From Micromonospora cabrerizensis (lineage in GTDB: Bacteria > Actinomycetota > Actinomycetes > Mycobacteriales > Micromonosporaceae), in the NCBI RefSeq assembly GCF_022230955.1, contig NZ_JAKKFI010000083.1, positions 1 to 64,000 of the forward strand: a stretch of 64,000 bases of DNA. The letters run 5' to 3'. The notes below the pieces were generated by a model. That model had not been told where the DNA came from. It searched no databases and saw only the letters and a program-made list of their open reading frames with translations. Positions 44,499 through 53,327 of the stretch are shown piece by piece (the stretch's first letter is position 1; every line of letters starts with the position of its first letter). A program made the position numbers and the translations under genes.

Positions 44499-45476
44499 TC
44501 AGCGATAGCGCGTCCACGTAGCGCTCACATCGTTGGCAAGCAGTGATCGCAGGCGGTGCCCCAGCTCACGGGCGACATCCGGCCGCCCGGCGAGAGAGTC
44601 GATGGTGCTGGTGACCAGCTGCAGATCTCGAATCTGACGCAAGACCGACCAGCCCGTCCAGGCGGTGATATCGAATCCGTAGGCATCGACGAAACACTGG
44701 TAGGCGGCAGGTGAGCGGCCGAACCGAGTGGCCCCATGGGCGGTCGGTACAAGATCCCACTCCCGCGGCCCGATGCACAGGCCGTCTAGATCACAGAGCA
44801 ACGGGACTGAGCTGGTAGGCGCAAGATCACCTGCTGGTCGAAGAAGTACGTTCCCCGTGTGCGCGTCCCCGTGGATGACCCCCGGCGGCAGCCGCCACGC
44901 GACTTTTTCGAGATCCTCTTCTACCTCGTCACATCGCCGGTGAACATCGCGCAGCAGGTCGGCGGCCGGAATCGCCAGTTCCGTCCTCGACCATTGCTCC
45001 AGCTCAGCGGCTTCCTCGTGTGGTAGCGCCGCGGCAGCGTTGAGACGCTGGCGAAACTTCTCTATCGGCGACCAGCGCGGCAGCGCCACGTCGAGCCCGT
45101 CAAGGCCGTGGAGCGCACGCAGCGGTGCAGCGAGGTCGACCGGCTTCGGCTCGTCATCGACAGTCGGGACGTACTGCCAGACCGTGGCGACCCACTCCCC
45201 ACTGAAGACCGGCCGAGACAGCACGCCGGGCGCCAGCCGCACGGAGGGCATGCCAACCTTCTCAAGGCAGGCCGCCACCGACACCACCCGGCGGGCGAGC
45301 GTCGCAGCATGGGCACCGGCAGCAAGTCGGATCACGATCGGTGGCGCCACGAAGACTGCGTTCATCGTGTACTTGACGAGCCTGGCACCATGCGGGTCGA
45401 CGCCGATCTGAGCACAGACATCGCTCAGGCGGCCATGAAGCTCAGCGGCGACGGTATCGCTGAGTGCGGTGGTCAT
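44499..45476 (-). CDS. Aminoglycoside phosphotransferase (APH) family protein
   Basis: A 325-aa protein from ATG 45476, overlapping the regulator stop (TGATG). The APH/kinase fold is shown by the catalytic loop VIHGDAHTGNVLL and the metal-binding LLCDLDGLCIGPREWDL. The N-terminal lobe is short and the glycine loop weak. The family phosphorylates small molecules (aminoglycosides, sugars, choline, homoserine) or is regulatory. Coupling to an HTH-TPR regulator and the neighbouring peptide cluster argue against calling it a resistance enzyme. The substrate is unknown. Confidence 0.8.
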   Translation of the reverse strand: MTTALSDTVAAELHGRLSDVCAQIGVDPHGARLVKYTMNAVFVAPPIVIRLAAGAHAATLARRVVSVAACLEKVGMPSVRLAPGVLSRPVFSGEWVATVWQYVPTVDDEPKPVDLAAPLRALHGLDGLDVALPRWSPIEKFRQRLNAAAALPHEEAAELEQWSRTELAIPAADLLRDVHRRCDEVEEDLEKVAWRLPPGVIHGDAHTGNVLLRPAGDLAPTSSVPLLCDLDGLCIGPREWDLVPTAHGATRFGRSPAAYQCFVDAYGFDITAWTGWSVLRQIRDLQLVTSTIDSLAGRPDVARELGHRLRSLLANDVSATWTRYR

Positions 45477-46849
45477 CAGTCCGCCTGCAGCTCCGCGATC
45501 CGGCTGCCGAGAGCAGCAAGCGCCGGTTCCCGCGCGGCCTGCGGCGCGGCAAGCTCCCACAGTGCGTTCAGACGATCGTTCACGCGAGCTGATCGCATCC
45601 CATCCGCCACCAGGCCCACCGCCTTCATCCCGTACTCGCCAGCGGTTGCGAGATCACCGGCCAGAGTACTCGCCGTGGCGACCGAGATCGTGTCGAAGAT
45701 GAACGACCGACGATCTTGCGGGCGGCGCAGCCGCACTGCCTGGTGGGAGTGCTCGGCAGCGCGGTCGACGTACCGCACGTGCTCTGGGTGACGGGCCAGG
45801 GCGGAGTAGACGACGGCGGACATTCCATGGACGTCAGCCTCGGTCAGCGCGAAGTGAGTCCAGGCCGGCGCGGTGTCCAGGTCTGTCTGATCAAGTTCGC
45901 GTCGGGCGCGGGCCAGACTATCGACGACCTGGCGGTCAGCGCCGAGGAGCGCGTAGGCCCATGCGGTGTTGGCGTGCAGCATGGCGACGCTGGCATGACA
46001 GGCGGCTTGCTGCGCCGCGAGCTGCCCAAGGCCGAAGAGTTGCAATGCTTCTGCGGGCTGCTTCTGGTGCAGGCTGACCCGCCCGAGGCGGTACAGCGTG
46101 TTTGCCAGCAGTGGCAGCGAGTCAGTCCGTCGGGCCAGCACGAGGCTTTGGGTGAGATGCCGACGCGCCATGTCGTGATCGTCGAGATCGTGCGCCACCC
46201 AGCCGACGAGGTTGTGCAGCTCGGCGAGTGCGTCGTGCAGGGCGGCAGCCACCCCCTCGGTGCACCTCACCTGCAGTAGCTGCGTCGCCCATGCCACGTA
46301 GCCACGTGCGGACTGCAGGCACCGGCCTCCCCCGGCGGCAGCGTCGAGCCGGCGGTGAAAGGCGGTCACGGCTCGAACGGTGGCGACCTCGTCATGGCCG
46401 ACCGCACCAGGGACCGCCACATCGTGGGAGCTGGGCAAATACCGCTCTACGTCGGCGGGTATGGCGCCTACCGCGATGCTCGCGACGACGCCGAGCAACT
46501 CGCGAGGGTCGACTGGGGCAACGACACCGACCGGCTCGATCGACGTTCTCTGCCGGTAGTGATGAGCGTGGTCGTCGAGGGCGAGCCCCATGTAGTGGCG
46601 CGGGATAAGCAGCCCTTCGGCGATGCGCTCCAGTACGGCGTAGTCGTTGACGATGCGCCGGCCTGCGGCGATTTCTGAGACACGGCTGGCGCCCAAGCCC
46701 GTCGCGGCCGCGACCGAGGACCAGCTGAAGCCCCGTTCCTTGAGAAAGCCGAAGACGGCTCCGATGTCGTGGCGGGCGAGGTGTACGCGCATGGCGACGC
46801 CGCGATAGGTGCCCTCGTGCCACCACTGCGGTCTGACGACCCGCTGCAT
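45476..46849 (-). CDS. HTH (XRE-type) regulator with TPR domain
   Basis: A 457-aa regulator. ATG 46849 has GGAGGAGGTGG about 8 nt upstream, better than upstream alternatives. The DNA-binding domain spans residues ~35-80: the HTH reads FSWSSVAAATGLGASRVSEI and is followed by AAGRRIVNDYAVLERIAEGL. From about residue 150 to the end, degenerate TPR helices follow (LLANTLYRLGRVSLHQKQPA, AAQQAACHASVAMLHANTAW), as in the many actinomycete XRE-TPR regulators. It lies divergently from the peptide cluster, with a palindrome in its upstream region, so it is the best candidate regulator of that cluster and of itself. The APH-like protein is co-translated with it. Confidence 0.85.
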   Translation of the reverse strand: MQRVVRPQWWHEGTYRGVAMRVHLARHDIGAVFGFLKERGFSWSSVAAATGLGASRVSEIAAGRRIVNDYAVLERIAEGLLIPRHYMGLALDDHAHHYRQRTSIEPVGVVAPVDPRELLGVVASIAVGAIPADVERYLPSSHDVAVPGAVGHDEVATVRAVTAFHRRLDAAAGGGRCLQSARGYVAWATQLLQVRCTEGVAAALHDALAELHNLVGWVAHDLDDHDMARRHLTQSLVLARRTDSLPLLANTLYRLGRVSLHQKQPAEALQLFGLGQLAAQQAACHASVAMLHANTAWAYALLGADRQVVDSLARARRELDQTDLDTAPAWTHFALTEADVHGMSAVVYSALARHPEHVRYVDRAAEHSHQAVRLRRPQDRRSFIFDTISVATASTLAGDLATAGEYGMKAVGLVADGMRSARVNDRLNALWELAAPQAAREPALAALGSRIAELQAD

Positions 46850-46936
46850 GGATGCCACCTCCTCCGGCTGCGGATACTGCGCAGAGTAGTCGTCCCCTGG
46901 CAAGATGTCCGCCCTGCCGCAGGTCCCCTAGCTGGC

Positions 46937-46953
46937 CATCTCACGGTGAGATG
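46937..46953. promoter_or_regulatory. Palindromic operator candidate upstream of the XRE-TPR gene
   Basis: Perfect 8-bp arms (catctcac / gtgagatg) separated by one G, 88 bp upstream of the regulator's ATG in the 570-bp divergent region (46850-47419). A direct repeat ctagctgg flanks it at about 46928 and 46979. Nothing else in the divergent region looks like a gene. Confidence 0.5.
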
Positions 46954-47296
46954 CCCACCGTGGGGCGCTCACCGGTGGCTAGCTGGTGACAGTGGGCATC
47001 GGCCAAGGTCGTTGCCATGCCAGCCAGACGCCATCGCCAGCTCCGGGTTCCCGCTCACAGGCGGGCGACCGGAGCAGACGAGTCTCCGTTCGGTGAGGAC
47101 GGCCGTCACGAGGCTGGCGTGGACGGGTTCGGGGTGGGTGCTGTGCAGGCGGCCCGCTCACCTCGGACCAGCGCGCGGCAGGAGAGCACGCAGGCGTTGA
47201 CCCGAGACGTCGGCAGCTTTCCCGCCCGCGTACATCGGAGGTCTGTGCTGCTCGGGATCGTCGTCCCCCGTGCGATCCCGCGCCGGACCACTGGTG

Positions 47297-47342
47297 CCGT
47301 GGTGGCGTGCCGGTGCCATCGTGCGCCGGCACGCCACCACGG
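47297..47342. promoter_or_regulatory. Perfect 17-bp hairpin upstream of the peptide cluster
   Basis: Arms ccgtggtggcgtgccgg and its exact complement enclose a 12-nt loop. It lies 78 bp before ATG 47420. No T-run follows on either strand, so a leader/attenuator element or a protein-binding dyad is as likely as a terminator. Confidence 0.5.
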
Positions 47343-47419
47343 ATCACTCCCCACACAGCCACTTCCAGGGGCCGGCAGCCCACCCGCGGCCGTGCACCGA
47401 CCCCGGACAGGAGCGGTTC

Positions 47420-47665
47420 ATGATCGGCGCGCACTTCACGGTTCCCCGTCGGTTCGCCTTGGTGCGTTACCCGGACGGCGATGACAGCCCAGTGGTCATC
47501 GCGTGGGGTATCGAACTGCCCGACGGTTCCGCCATCTCGCTGAGCCTCGACAGCCAGGCGGTCGCGCTCTGCAGCAAAGCCGCCCACTGCGAGCGCATCC
47601 ACGGCGCCGAGCTGGTCTGGATCGATGGCGAGCTCGGCAACTTCGAGAAGGAGAGGCCGTCGTGA
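47420..47665 (+). CDS. Small hypothetical protein at head of RiPP cluster
   Basis: An 81-aa protein from ATG 47420 with AGGAG about 8 nt upstream. The sequence is soluble and beta-rich (MIGAHFTVPRRFALVRYPDG, VVIAWGIELPDGSAISLSLD). It contains two Cys in the middle (LCSKAAHCERIHG). The stop overlaps the next start (GTGA). I do not recognise a family; being first in the run suggests an accessory or regulatory role in peptide maturation. Confidence 0.6.
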   Translation: MIGAHFTVPRRFALVRYPDGDDSPVVIAWGIELPDGSAISLSLDSQAVALCSKAAHCERIHGAELVWIDGELGNFEKERPS

Positions 47666-48000
47666 AGACGTCCGGCGTTGCCAGGAGCCATGCCGTGCAG
47701 GCCTCGCCGGACAGCGAATTCCGTGCGACCGCGAGGGTTGTCCTGGGCATCCATCGAGACGACGACGGCTTCTGTCTCGGCTGTTACGTCTACTTCCACC
47801 AGCTCAAGCCTTTCCCCTGCGAGTACTACTTCTGGGCGGCTCGAGTCATCGCCACGTATCCCGGCCCTGCACTCCTGGCTGGCGGAACCCCTCCTCGGGA
47901 TCGACTTTCCTCGTACGCCCGGACCGCCCCAGCCCTCCGGCTCGTGCCGGCGTCGACCGTCTCGGCCACCGACGACACGGTGGTCATGCGCCTGAGGTGA
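47662..48000 (+). CDS. Small hypothetical protein preceding the lanthipeptide precursor
   Basis: A 112-aa protein from GTG 47662, overlapping the upstream stop as GTGA. The middle has FCLGCYVYFHQLKPFPCEYY, Cys- and aromatic-rich. The rest is basic and Ala/Pro-rich. No signal or membrane segment. Its stop overlaps GTG 47997 of the candidate precursor peptide, again as GTGA, so these small genes appear translationally chained. Function unknown. Confidence 0.5.
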   Translation: MKTSGVARSHAVQASPDSEFRATARVVLGIHRDDDGFCLGCYVYFHQLKPFPCEYYFWAARVIATYPGPALLAGGTPPRDRLSSYARTAPALRLVPASTVSATDDTVVMRLR

Positions 48001-48110
48001 CGCTCTCGATCTCCGCCGGTAGCGGCGACCGTTCAAGTAGTACGGACGCCGAGCTGGCCGGCGACGGCTGCGGCAGTACCTGCACCTCATGCACCACCAA
48101 CGTCGCCTGA
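47997..48110 (+). CDS. Candidate class I lanthipeptide precursor
   Basis: A 37-aa peptide from GTG 47997 (GTGA overlap with the previous gene). The leader half is acidic/Ser-rich (VTLSISAGSGDRSSSTDAEL). A Gly-Asp segment follows, then the core GCGSTCTSCTTNVA with three Cys and five Ser/Thr, the composition needed for dehydration and thioether ring formation. The LanB-type dehydratase starts 81 bp downstream. The core resembles the FxLD family of actinobacterial lanthipeptides, although a clear FxLD motif is missing and the TLSI segment may stand in for it. Alternative: a chance Ser/Cys-rich frame, but overlap with the neighbour and position beside lanB make that less likely. Confidence 0.6.
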   Translation: MTLSISAGSGDRSSSTDAELAGDGCGSTCTSCTTNVA

Positions 48111-48191
48111 TCAACGGGCTCAGCAAGGCCGGCCAGCACCGCCACAACCGTCGGTGCCGGCCGGGCGCCCCTGTCATGCCGAGGTGATCAT

Positions 48192-50570
48192 GTGAGCCGA
48201 TCCGTTCAGTCCCCCGCCTATCGGTCAATGACAAACGCACTTGTCCGCACCGTCGCGCATCCGGCGGTCGACCTGCCCCCGTGGCCAGACCTGACCGAAT
48301 CTCGCCCCGACCTCGTGCCGTCCTGGGTCGGCTGGCTACGGCATGCTTGGGCCATCGACGCTGTGGCCGAGGCTGTCATCCTCTCGAGCCCGGTGCTCAC
48401 GGCGAAGGTCAGGAAGCTCTGCGCGGGTGAGGCGGCTTCGGTACGCGAGACACGGCGGACGGTCCACGCCGTCGCCGGGTACGCGCAGCGCCTACTGGGT
48501 CGACCCATGCCGTTCGAACTGCTCGCCGGCGTGGCGCCGGCCGTATTCGGCTCGAAAGCACCTACCCGCTGGGGCACAAACCATCAGGCTATCGCCCGGG
48601 CAGGTGCCGGCTGGCTCACCGACTTGATCGCCCATCTCGAACGCTGCCCGGAGTTGCTCTCTCGACTACCCGTGGTCGCGAACAACACGCTGACGGTCCG
48701 CGACGACCGGCTGATCTTCCCCCACCGGCCGAGCCCTGGGCTCAACGGCCAAGTGGGATCGGCGGAGGTATCCCTGCGCTATTCAGCGCCGGTACGGACT
48801 GCCATCGAGGCAGCCCACAGCCCGATCCGGGTGGAGGTCCTCTCCTCGCAGCTCAGTGGAGCGTTTCCGCAAGCATCGGCGGCGGCCGTCATGGCGATGC
48901 TCAACCAGCTGATCGCGCACCACGCCCTCATCACGAGCCTGCACGCTCCCAGCACAGAGCCCGACGCCCTCGGGTACCTGCTGCGCCAGCTCGACGAGGC
49001 TGGCGCTGGAATCGGCACGTCCGTCGCTGGCGTCGTCGGCGCTTCGCGAGAGATCCATGCTGGGCTGCACCGCCACAACAGGTCGCAGCCGGACGACGCC
49101 GCGGCGGCCCGGCGGCTGGTGGCCTTGCAAATGCGAAGTCTCGCGATCTCCGAGCAGGAGCCGCTCGCCGTGGATCGCCGATTGGACGCCTCGGTGACGC
49201 TCCCCGACCAGGTAGCCAGGGAGGTGGAGCGTGCCGCGCTGGTGCTGACCCGGCTGAGCGCTGACCCGTACGGCACCGCCGCGTGGCTGACCTACTACCA
49301 GCGATTCTGCGAGCGCTACGGGATCGGCTCGCTTGTGCCGGTGCGGGAGGTGGTTGACCCGGACAGCGGCATTGGCCTGCCGGACGGCTACCTGGGCAGC
49401 CCCGCCCCTGAGCCTCGCTCGCCAATGTCCCGTCGGGACGAGGTGTTGCTCAGCGTGGCGCAACGCGCGGCCCTGGACGGCGCGACCGAGGTCGTCCTCG
49501 ATGACGCGCTTATCGCGCAGTTGGACCTGGGACCACTGCGGCTACGCCTACCTCCGCACCTCGAAGCGTGCGTGCGCGTTCAGGCCGCCGACGAGAAGGA
49601 CCTGACGCGCGGCAGATTCACTGTCGAGGTCACCTCCGTGTCCCGGACAGCCGGCGGACTCACCGGACGCTTCCTCAGTGTGCTGCGGCCGAGCGACGCG
49701 GGAAGGTTCGTCGCCAGCTTGGCCGATCTACCCGCCAGCGACCGGGCCACCACACCGGCCCAGGTGTCATTTCCGCCGCTCGACCCCGCGACCGCGAACG
49801 TCGCGCGTGCCGTCCGGGTGCTGGCAACGGTGATCAGCCTGGCCGAGCACCGATGGCCGAGTCGATCTGTGCTCACCGTTGACGATCTGGCGGTGGGGTG
49901 CGACGGCCGACGCATGTACCTCGCGGTGCCCGACCGCGGCCACCGGATCGAGGCGGTCGGCATGCAGGCACTGAACCTGCGCACTCACACTCCCGCGCTG
50001 GCCCGGTTCCTCATCGAGCTCGGACGCGCCCAATGCGCGCAGGTCACCGCCTTTAACTGGGGCGCCGCCGCCCGGGCGAAGCTGCCCTTCCTCCCCCGAG
50101 TGCGGTACGGACGAGCGATCCTGGCCGCGGCCACCTGGAGTCTGGAGGCCACCGAGCTACCCGACAGACACCAACCCTGGTACGCCTGGGACGACGCCTT
50201 CGACGAATGGCGGGCCCGCCGGCAGTTGCCCCGCCTGGTGCACCTGGTCGAGGCCGACCAGCGTCTTCCGCTGGATCTCGACGAGTCGGCGCACCGCGTC
50301 CTGTTGCGCACCCACCTGCTCACCGCACCGCGAGTGGTCCTCGTGGAGGCACCCACCCTGGAGGGCCTCGGGTGGTGCGGCGGCCGCCCCCACGAGGTCA
50401 TCGTCGCGCTGCACTCCACCGAACCACCACCCTGGCCGCCGCTGCCAACACCCACCCCGGTCCGCGTCATCAGGCGCGACCAGGGACAGACACCTCGGGA
50501 CGCCCCCGCGCATGACTCGGATAGTTCGTTTGAGGCGACAAATGCCGTCGCGGCGAAGGATTCTCCATAG
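48192..50570 (+). CDS. lanB: Lantibiotic dehydratase (LanB N-terminal domain only)
   Basis: A 792-aa protein from GTG 48192, with GAGGTGA 6-7 nt upstream. It matches the glutamylating dehydratase domain of class I lanthipeptide/thiopeptide LanB (PYGTAAWLTYYQRFCERYGI, then SLVPVREVVDPDSGIGLPDG; LPRVRYGRAILAAATW; QLPRLVHLVEADQRLPLDLD). It ends near GGRPHEVIVAL, where that domain closes, and adds a disordered tail. The ~280-residue C-terminal elimination domain is missing and no separate gene for it is in the window. The domain transfers glutamate from glutamyl-tRNA to Ser/Thr of the precursor; elimination then gives dehydro residues. No LanC cyclase is seen nearby. Confidence 0.85.
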   Translation: MSRSVQSPAYRSMTNALVRTVAHPAVDLPPWPDLTESRPDLVPSWVGWLRHAWAIDAVAEAVILSSPVLTAKVRKLCAGEAASVRETRRTVHAVAGYAQRLLGRPMPFELLAGVAPAVFGSKAPTRWGTNHQAIARAGAGWLTDLIAHLERCPELLSRLPVVANNTLTVRDDRLIFPHRPSPGLNGQVGSAEVSLRYSAPVRTAIEAAHSPIRVEVLSSQLSGAFPQASAAAVMAMLNQLIAHHALITSLHAPSTEPDALGYLLRQLDEAGAGIGTSVAGVVGASREIHAGLHRHNRSQPDDAAAARRLVALQMRSLAISEQEPLAVDRRLDASVTLPDQVAREVERAALVLTRLSADPYGTAAWLTYYQRFCERYGIGSLVPVREVVDPDSGIGLPDGYLGSPAPEPRSPMSRRDEVLLSVAQRAALDGATEVVLDDALIAQLDLGPLRLRLPPHLEACVRVQAADEKDLTRGRFTVEVTSVSRTAGGLTGRFLSVLRPSDAGRFVASLADLPASDRATTPAQVSFPPLDPATANVARAVRVLATVISLAEHRWPSRSVLTVDDLAVGCDGRRMYLAVPDRGHRIEAVGMQALNLRTHTPALARFLIELGRAQCAQVTAFNWGAAARAKLPFLPRVRYGRAILAAATWSLEATELPDRHQPWYAWDDAFDEWRARRQLPRLVHLVEADQRLPLDLDESAHRVLLRTHLLTAPRVVLVEAPTLEGLGWCGGRPHEVIVALHSTEPPPWPPLPTPTPVRVIRRDQGQTPRDAPAHDSDSSFEATNAVAAKDSP

Positions 50571-50603
50571 TGCTTCTTGTCGATATGCCCTACGGTGCTG
50601 ATC

Positions 50604-53279
50604 GTGAAGTTGCGCCGAGTAACCGTTGCGGGACTGGTTGCTGCCGGCGTTGCCGCAGTGACGCTGATGATCGGCCTGGTGACTAACGCCGCCTCGAATC
50701 AGCAGCGGTGGCCCGGCTGGTTGTCTCTGGTGCAGCGGTACCCGTGGCAGTCGTTCCTGTTGCTTGCGGTCGTTGCCGTGGTCCTCGCCGCATTGCTGCC
50801 GGTCCTGACCGACCCCGGCCAAGTCGGCGTGCGGAAGGCCGATGATGAGCCCACGCCCTGGGTGGGGTCAGCTGCTGTCTTGCGCACCCTGCCGCGCGAT
50901 GTCGCCGGCTTCACTAACCGGCGGGACGAGATCGAGCAGATCCTGAAGGACGCGTCAAAGGATCAGTCGATCATGCCTGTCCGAACCATCGACGGCATGG
51001 CTGGCGTCGGCAAGACCGCCTTCGCCATCCACGTCGGCCATCTGCTTGCACCGAAGTTCCCGGACGGTCAGCTTTTCCTAAACCTCAACGGGCACACGCC
51101 TGGACGCGAGCCGGTCGGACCGGCCGAGGCACTCGCGTCGCTGCTGCTCGCGGACGGCGTCGCCCCGCAGAAGATCCCGAACAGCGACGATCAGTGGGCG
51201 ATGACCGAGGCCCGCGCCGCATTGTGGCGCACTCGGGTGGCTGATCGGCGGATGCTGCTCATCCTCGACAATGCCGCCACGTACGCGCAGGTGGAGCAGC
51301 TACTGCCGGGCGCGGCCGGCAGCCTCGTGTTGGTCACCAGCCGTCGTCGGCTAGCCGCACCGGACGCGGCGAGTCTGCAGATGAGCGCGTTGTCGGCGAC
51401 GGACGCCGCCGCGTTGTTCATGCGTCTGGCCGGTCGTAGTCGGCTCCGCAAGGAATCGGTTGGTGAGCTCGTCGCTGTCTGCGGTTACCTGCCGTTGGCG
51501 GTTGCCCTGCTTGCGGCGAGGCTGCGGCACCACCCCTCCTGGAGCGTCGAGGATCTCAAGGATCGCTTGTTGTCGACGCAGCACCGCCTGGTGGAGATGC
51601 AGGCGGGCGAGCGCGCCGTCGCAGCCGCGTTCGACCTGTCGTACCAGGATCTGCCGGGTGAACGTCAGCGGTTTTTCCGTCGACTCAGCCGGTTCCCCGG
51701 GCTCGACGTCGATGAAGAGGCCGCGGCGGCGCTGGCTTCGGTCTCCCGGGAGGTGGCGCGGTCCGAGCTTGAGGCGCTCTATGGGGATCACCTGCTGGAT
51801 GAAACCGAGCACGGACGGTACCGGTTCCATGACCTGGTCAGGGACTATGGACGCAGCCTCGGGGAAGACGGGCAGGACGGGACGATGTCGATCAAGAACC
51901 TTGCGGGACATTACCTGGAGACCATCAGCGCGGCGAATACCCACATCAGCCGTGGATCCACGACCACCACAGCCCGTTTCGATTCGCCGGCCACGGCCTC
52001 GGCGTGGCTTGACGCCGAGCGCGCGAACGTACTCGCCTGCGTCGAGGAGTGCGTGCGCCGCGAGCAGCACGCCCTGGTCGTGGGACTCGCCGCCGCGATG
52101 GCGCCGTACCTGCGCCAGGCGGGTCCGTGGGACCAGGCCGCCGAGCTGCACCGCACCGCGGTCGTGGCGGCACGCCGCACGGGGGACCGGAAGGCAGAAG
52201 CCGACGCGTTGGCGAACCTCGGCATGGTGTCCCGCCTCATGGCCCGCTACCGGGCAGCGGTGGAGACCCTGGACGAGTCGCTCGCGATCTACCGGGCTCT
52301 CAGCGATCTGCATGGGCAGGCGTCGGTGCTCAACCAGCTCGGCATTGTGCACTACCTGACCGCAATGTACGACGAGGCGGCCCGCGCCCAGACGGAAGCG
52401 TTGGAGATCTGCCGGGAGACCGGTGACCTGCTCGGCCAGGCGAACGCGCTCGCCGACCTGGGGATGGTGCGGCGCATGACCGGTGACCTGGCGCCTTCCG
52501 CCGAAGCTTCGACGGAAGCGCTGGAGATCTACCGACTGCTCGGTGATCGTTTTGGCGAAGCCAACGCGCTCCGCGACCTCGGACTGGTCCGCTCCCTGAC
52601 AGGCGACTACGCCGAGGCCGAGCACCACGCCCGCGAGGCGCTGGCGATCTACACCAGGATCGGCGACCCGGTGCATCAGGCGTACGCGCTCAACGAGCTG
52701 GGCGTCGCCCGTCGCCTGAAGGGAGACCTCGACGGTGCGACCGAATCGCACGAACAGGCACTGGCCAAGTACGCCGAACTCGGTGACCGATTCGGCGAGG
52801 CCAACGCCATCCGGCACCTCGGGGTGCTGCACCGGCTCCGAGGGGACCAGGCAGCGGCGTTCGAGGCCCAGGAGCGGGCCGTGACCATCTACGTCGAATT
52901 GGAGAGTCGGGGTGGGTTGGCCGCCGCCACGGCCGAGATGGGCGTCCTGCGTCGTCTCGAAGGCAACCTCGTCGGTGCAAGGAGTGCACTGGACAGCGCT
53001 GCCGGGTGGTACGCCGAGCTCGGAGACCGTACTGGTCAACTCGAAGTGCACAACCACGTTGGCGCGTTGCACCTCGACGCCGGGGAACTCGACCGGGCGA
53101 ATGACCGATACGAGGTCGCGCTGTCCCTCGCCCGCGACCTGGGCGTGCCGCTGCAGGAGGCGCATGCGCTGGACGGCCTCGCGCGCTGCGAACTTGCTCT
53201 GGGGCGACCTGAGCGAGCGGCCGACCTCCGCAGCGCCGCCCAGATGCTCCACGAACGGCTCGGAAATCAACCTACGTAA
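50604..53279 (+). CDS. Membrane-anchored NB-ARC/TPR (STAND) protein, FxsT-like
   Basis: A ~891-aa protein. GTG 50604 (VKLRRVTVAGLV) is my choice; GTG 50595 and TTG 50577 are also in frame. Two transmembrane helices lie at about residues 6-28 and 48-70. An NB-ARC NTPase follows: Walker A IDGMAGVGKTAFAIHVGHLL near 140, Walker B RMLLILDNAATYAQV, GSLVLVTSRRR, and GLPL-like CGYLPLAVALLAARL. After a winged-helix-like part, TPR units with the recurring DRFGEANALRDLG pattern run from about 500 to the end. FxSxx-COOH RiPP systems encode a comparable TPR protein. It probably senses or regulates; the membrane anchor suggests an envelope signal. Confidence 0.8.
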   Translation: MKLRRVTVAGLVAAGVAAVTLMIGLVTNAASNQQRWPGWLSLVQRYPWQSFLLLAVVAVVLAALLPVLTDPGQVGVRKADDEPTPWVGSAAVLRTLPRDVAGFTNRRDEIEQILKDASKDQSIMPVRTIDGMAGVGKTAFAIHVGHLLAPKFPDGQLFLNLNGHTPGREPVGPAEALASLLLADGVAPQKIPNSDDQWAMTEARAALWRTRVADRRMLLILDNAATYAQVEQLLPGAAGSLVLVTSRRRLAAPDAASLQMSALSATDAAALFMRLAGRSRLRKESVGELVAVCGYLPLAVALLAARLRHHPSWSVEDLKDRLLSTQHRLVEMQAGERAVAAAFDLSYQDLPGERQRFFRRLSRFPGLDVDEEAAAALASVSREVARSELEALYGDHLLDETEHGRYRFHDLVRDYGRSLGEDGQDGTMSIKNLAGHYLETISAANTHISRGSTTTTARFDSPATASAWLDAERANVLACVEECVRREQHALVVGLAAAMAPYLRQAGPWDQAAELHRTAVVAARRTGDRKAEADALANLGMVSRLMARYRAAVETLDESLAIYRALSDLHGQASVLNQLGIVHYLTAMYDEAARAQTEALEICRETGDLLGQANALADLGMVRRMTGDLAPSAEASTEALEIYRLLGDRFGEANALRDLGLVRSLTGDYAEAEHHAREALAIYTRIGDPVHQAYALNELGVARRLKGDLDGATESHEQALAKYAELGDRFGEANAIRHLGVLHRLRGDQAAAFEAQERAVTIYVELESRGGLAAATAEMGVLRRLEGNLVGARSALDSAAGWYAELGDRTGQLEVHNHVGALHLDAGELDRANDRYEVALSLARDLGVPLQEAHALDGLARCELALGRPERAADLRSAAQMLHERLGNQPT

Positions 53280-53327
53280 CTTCACTGCGTCCCGGTATCG
53301 TCACCGTCAGACATGAAGGAGGCGACC

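Noticed and set aside
44499..45476. Aminoglycoside-resistance gene
   Set aside because: Only the general APH catalytic loops are visible; its coupling to a regulator and absence of resistance-specific context give no support for antibiotic specificity.
46769..47484. Open frames on both strands in the divergent region upstream of the peptide genes
   Set aside because: Low-complexity products, and they cross the palindrome and the 17-bp hairpin.
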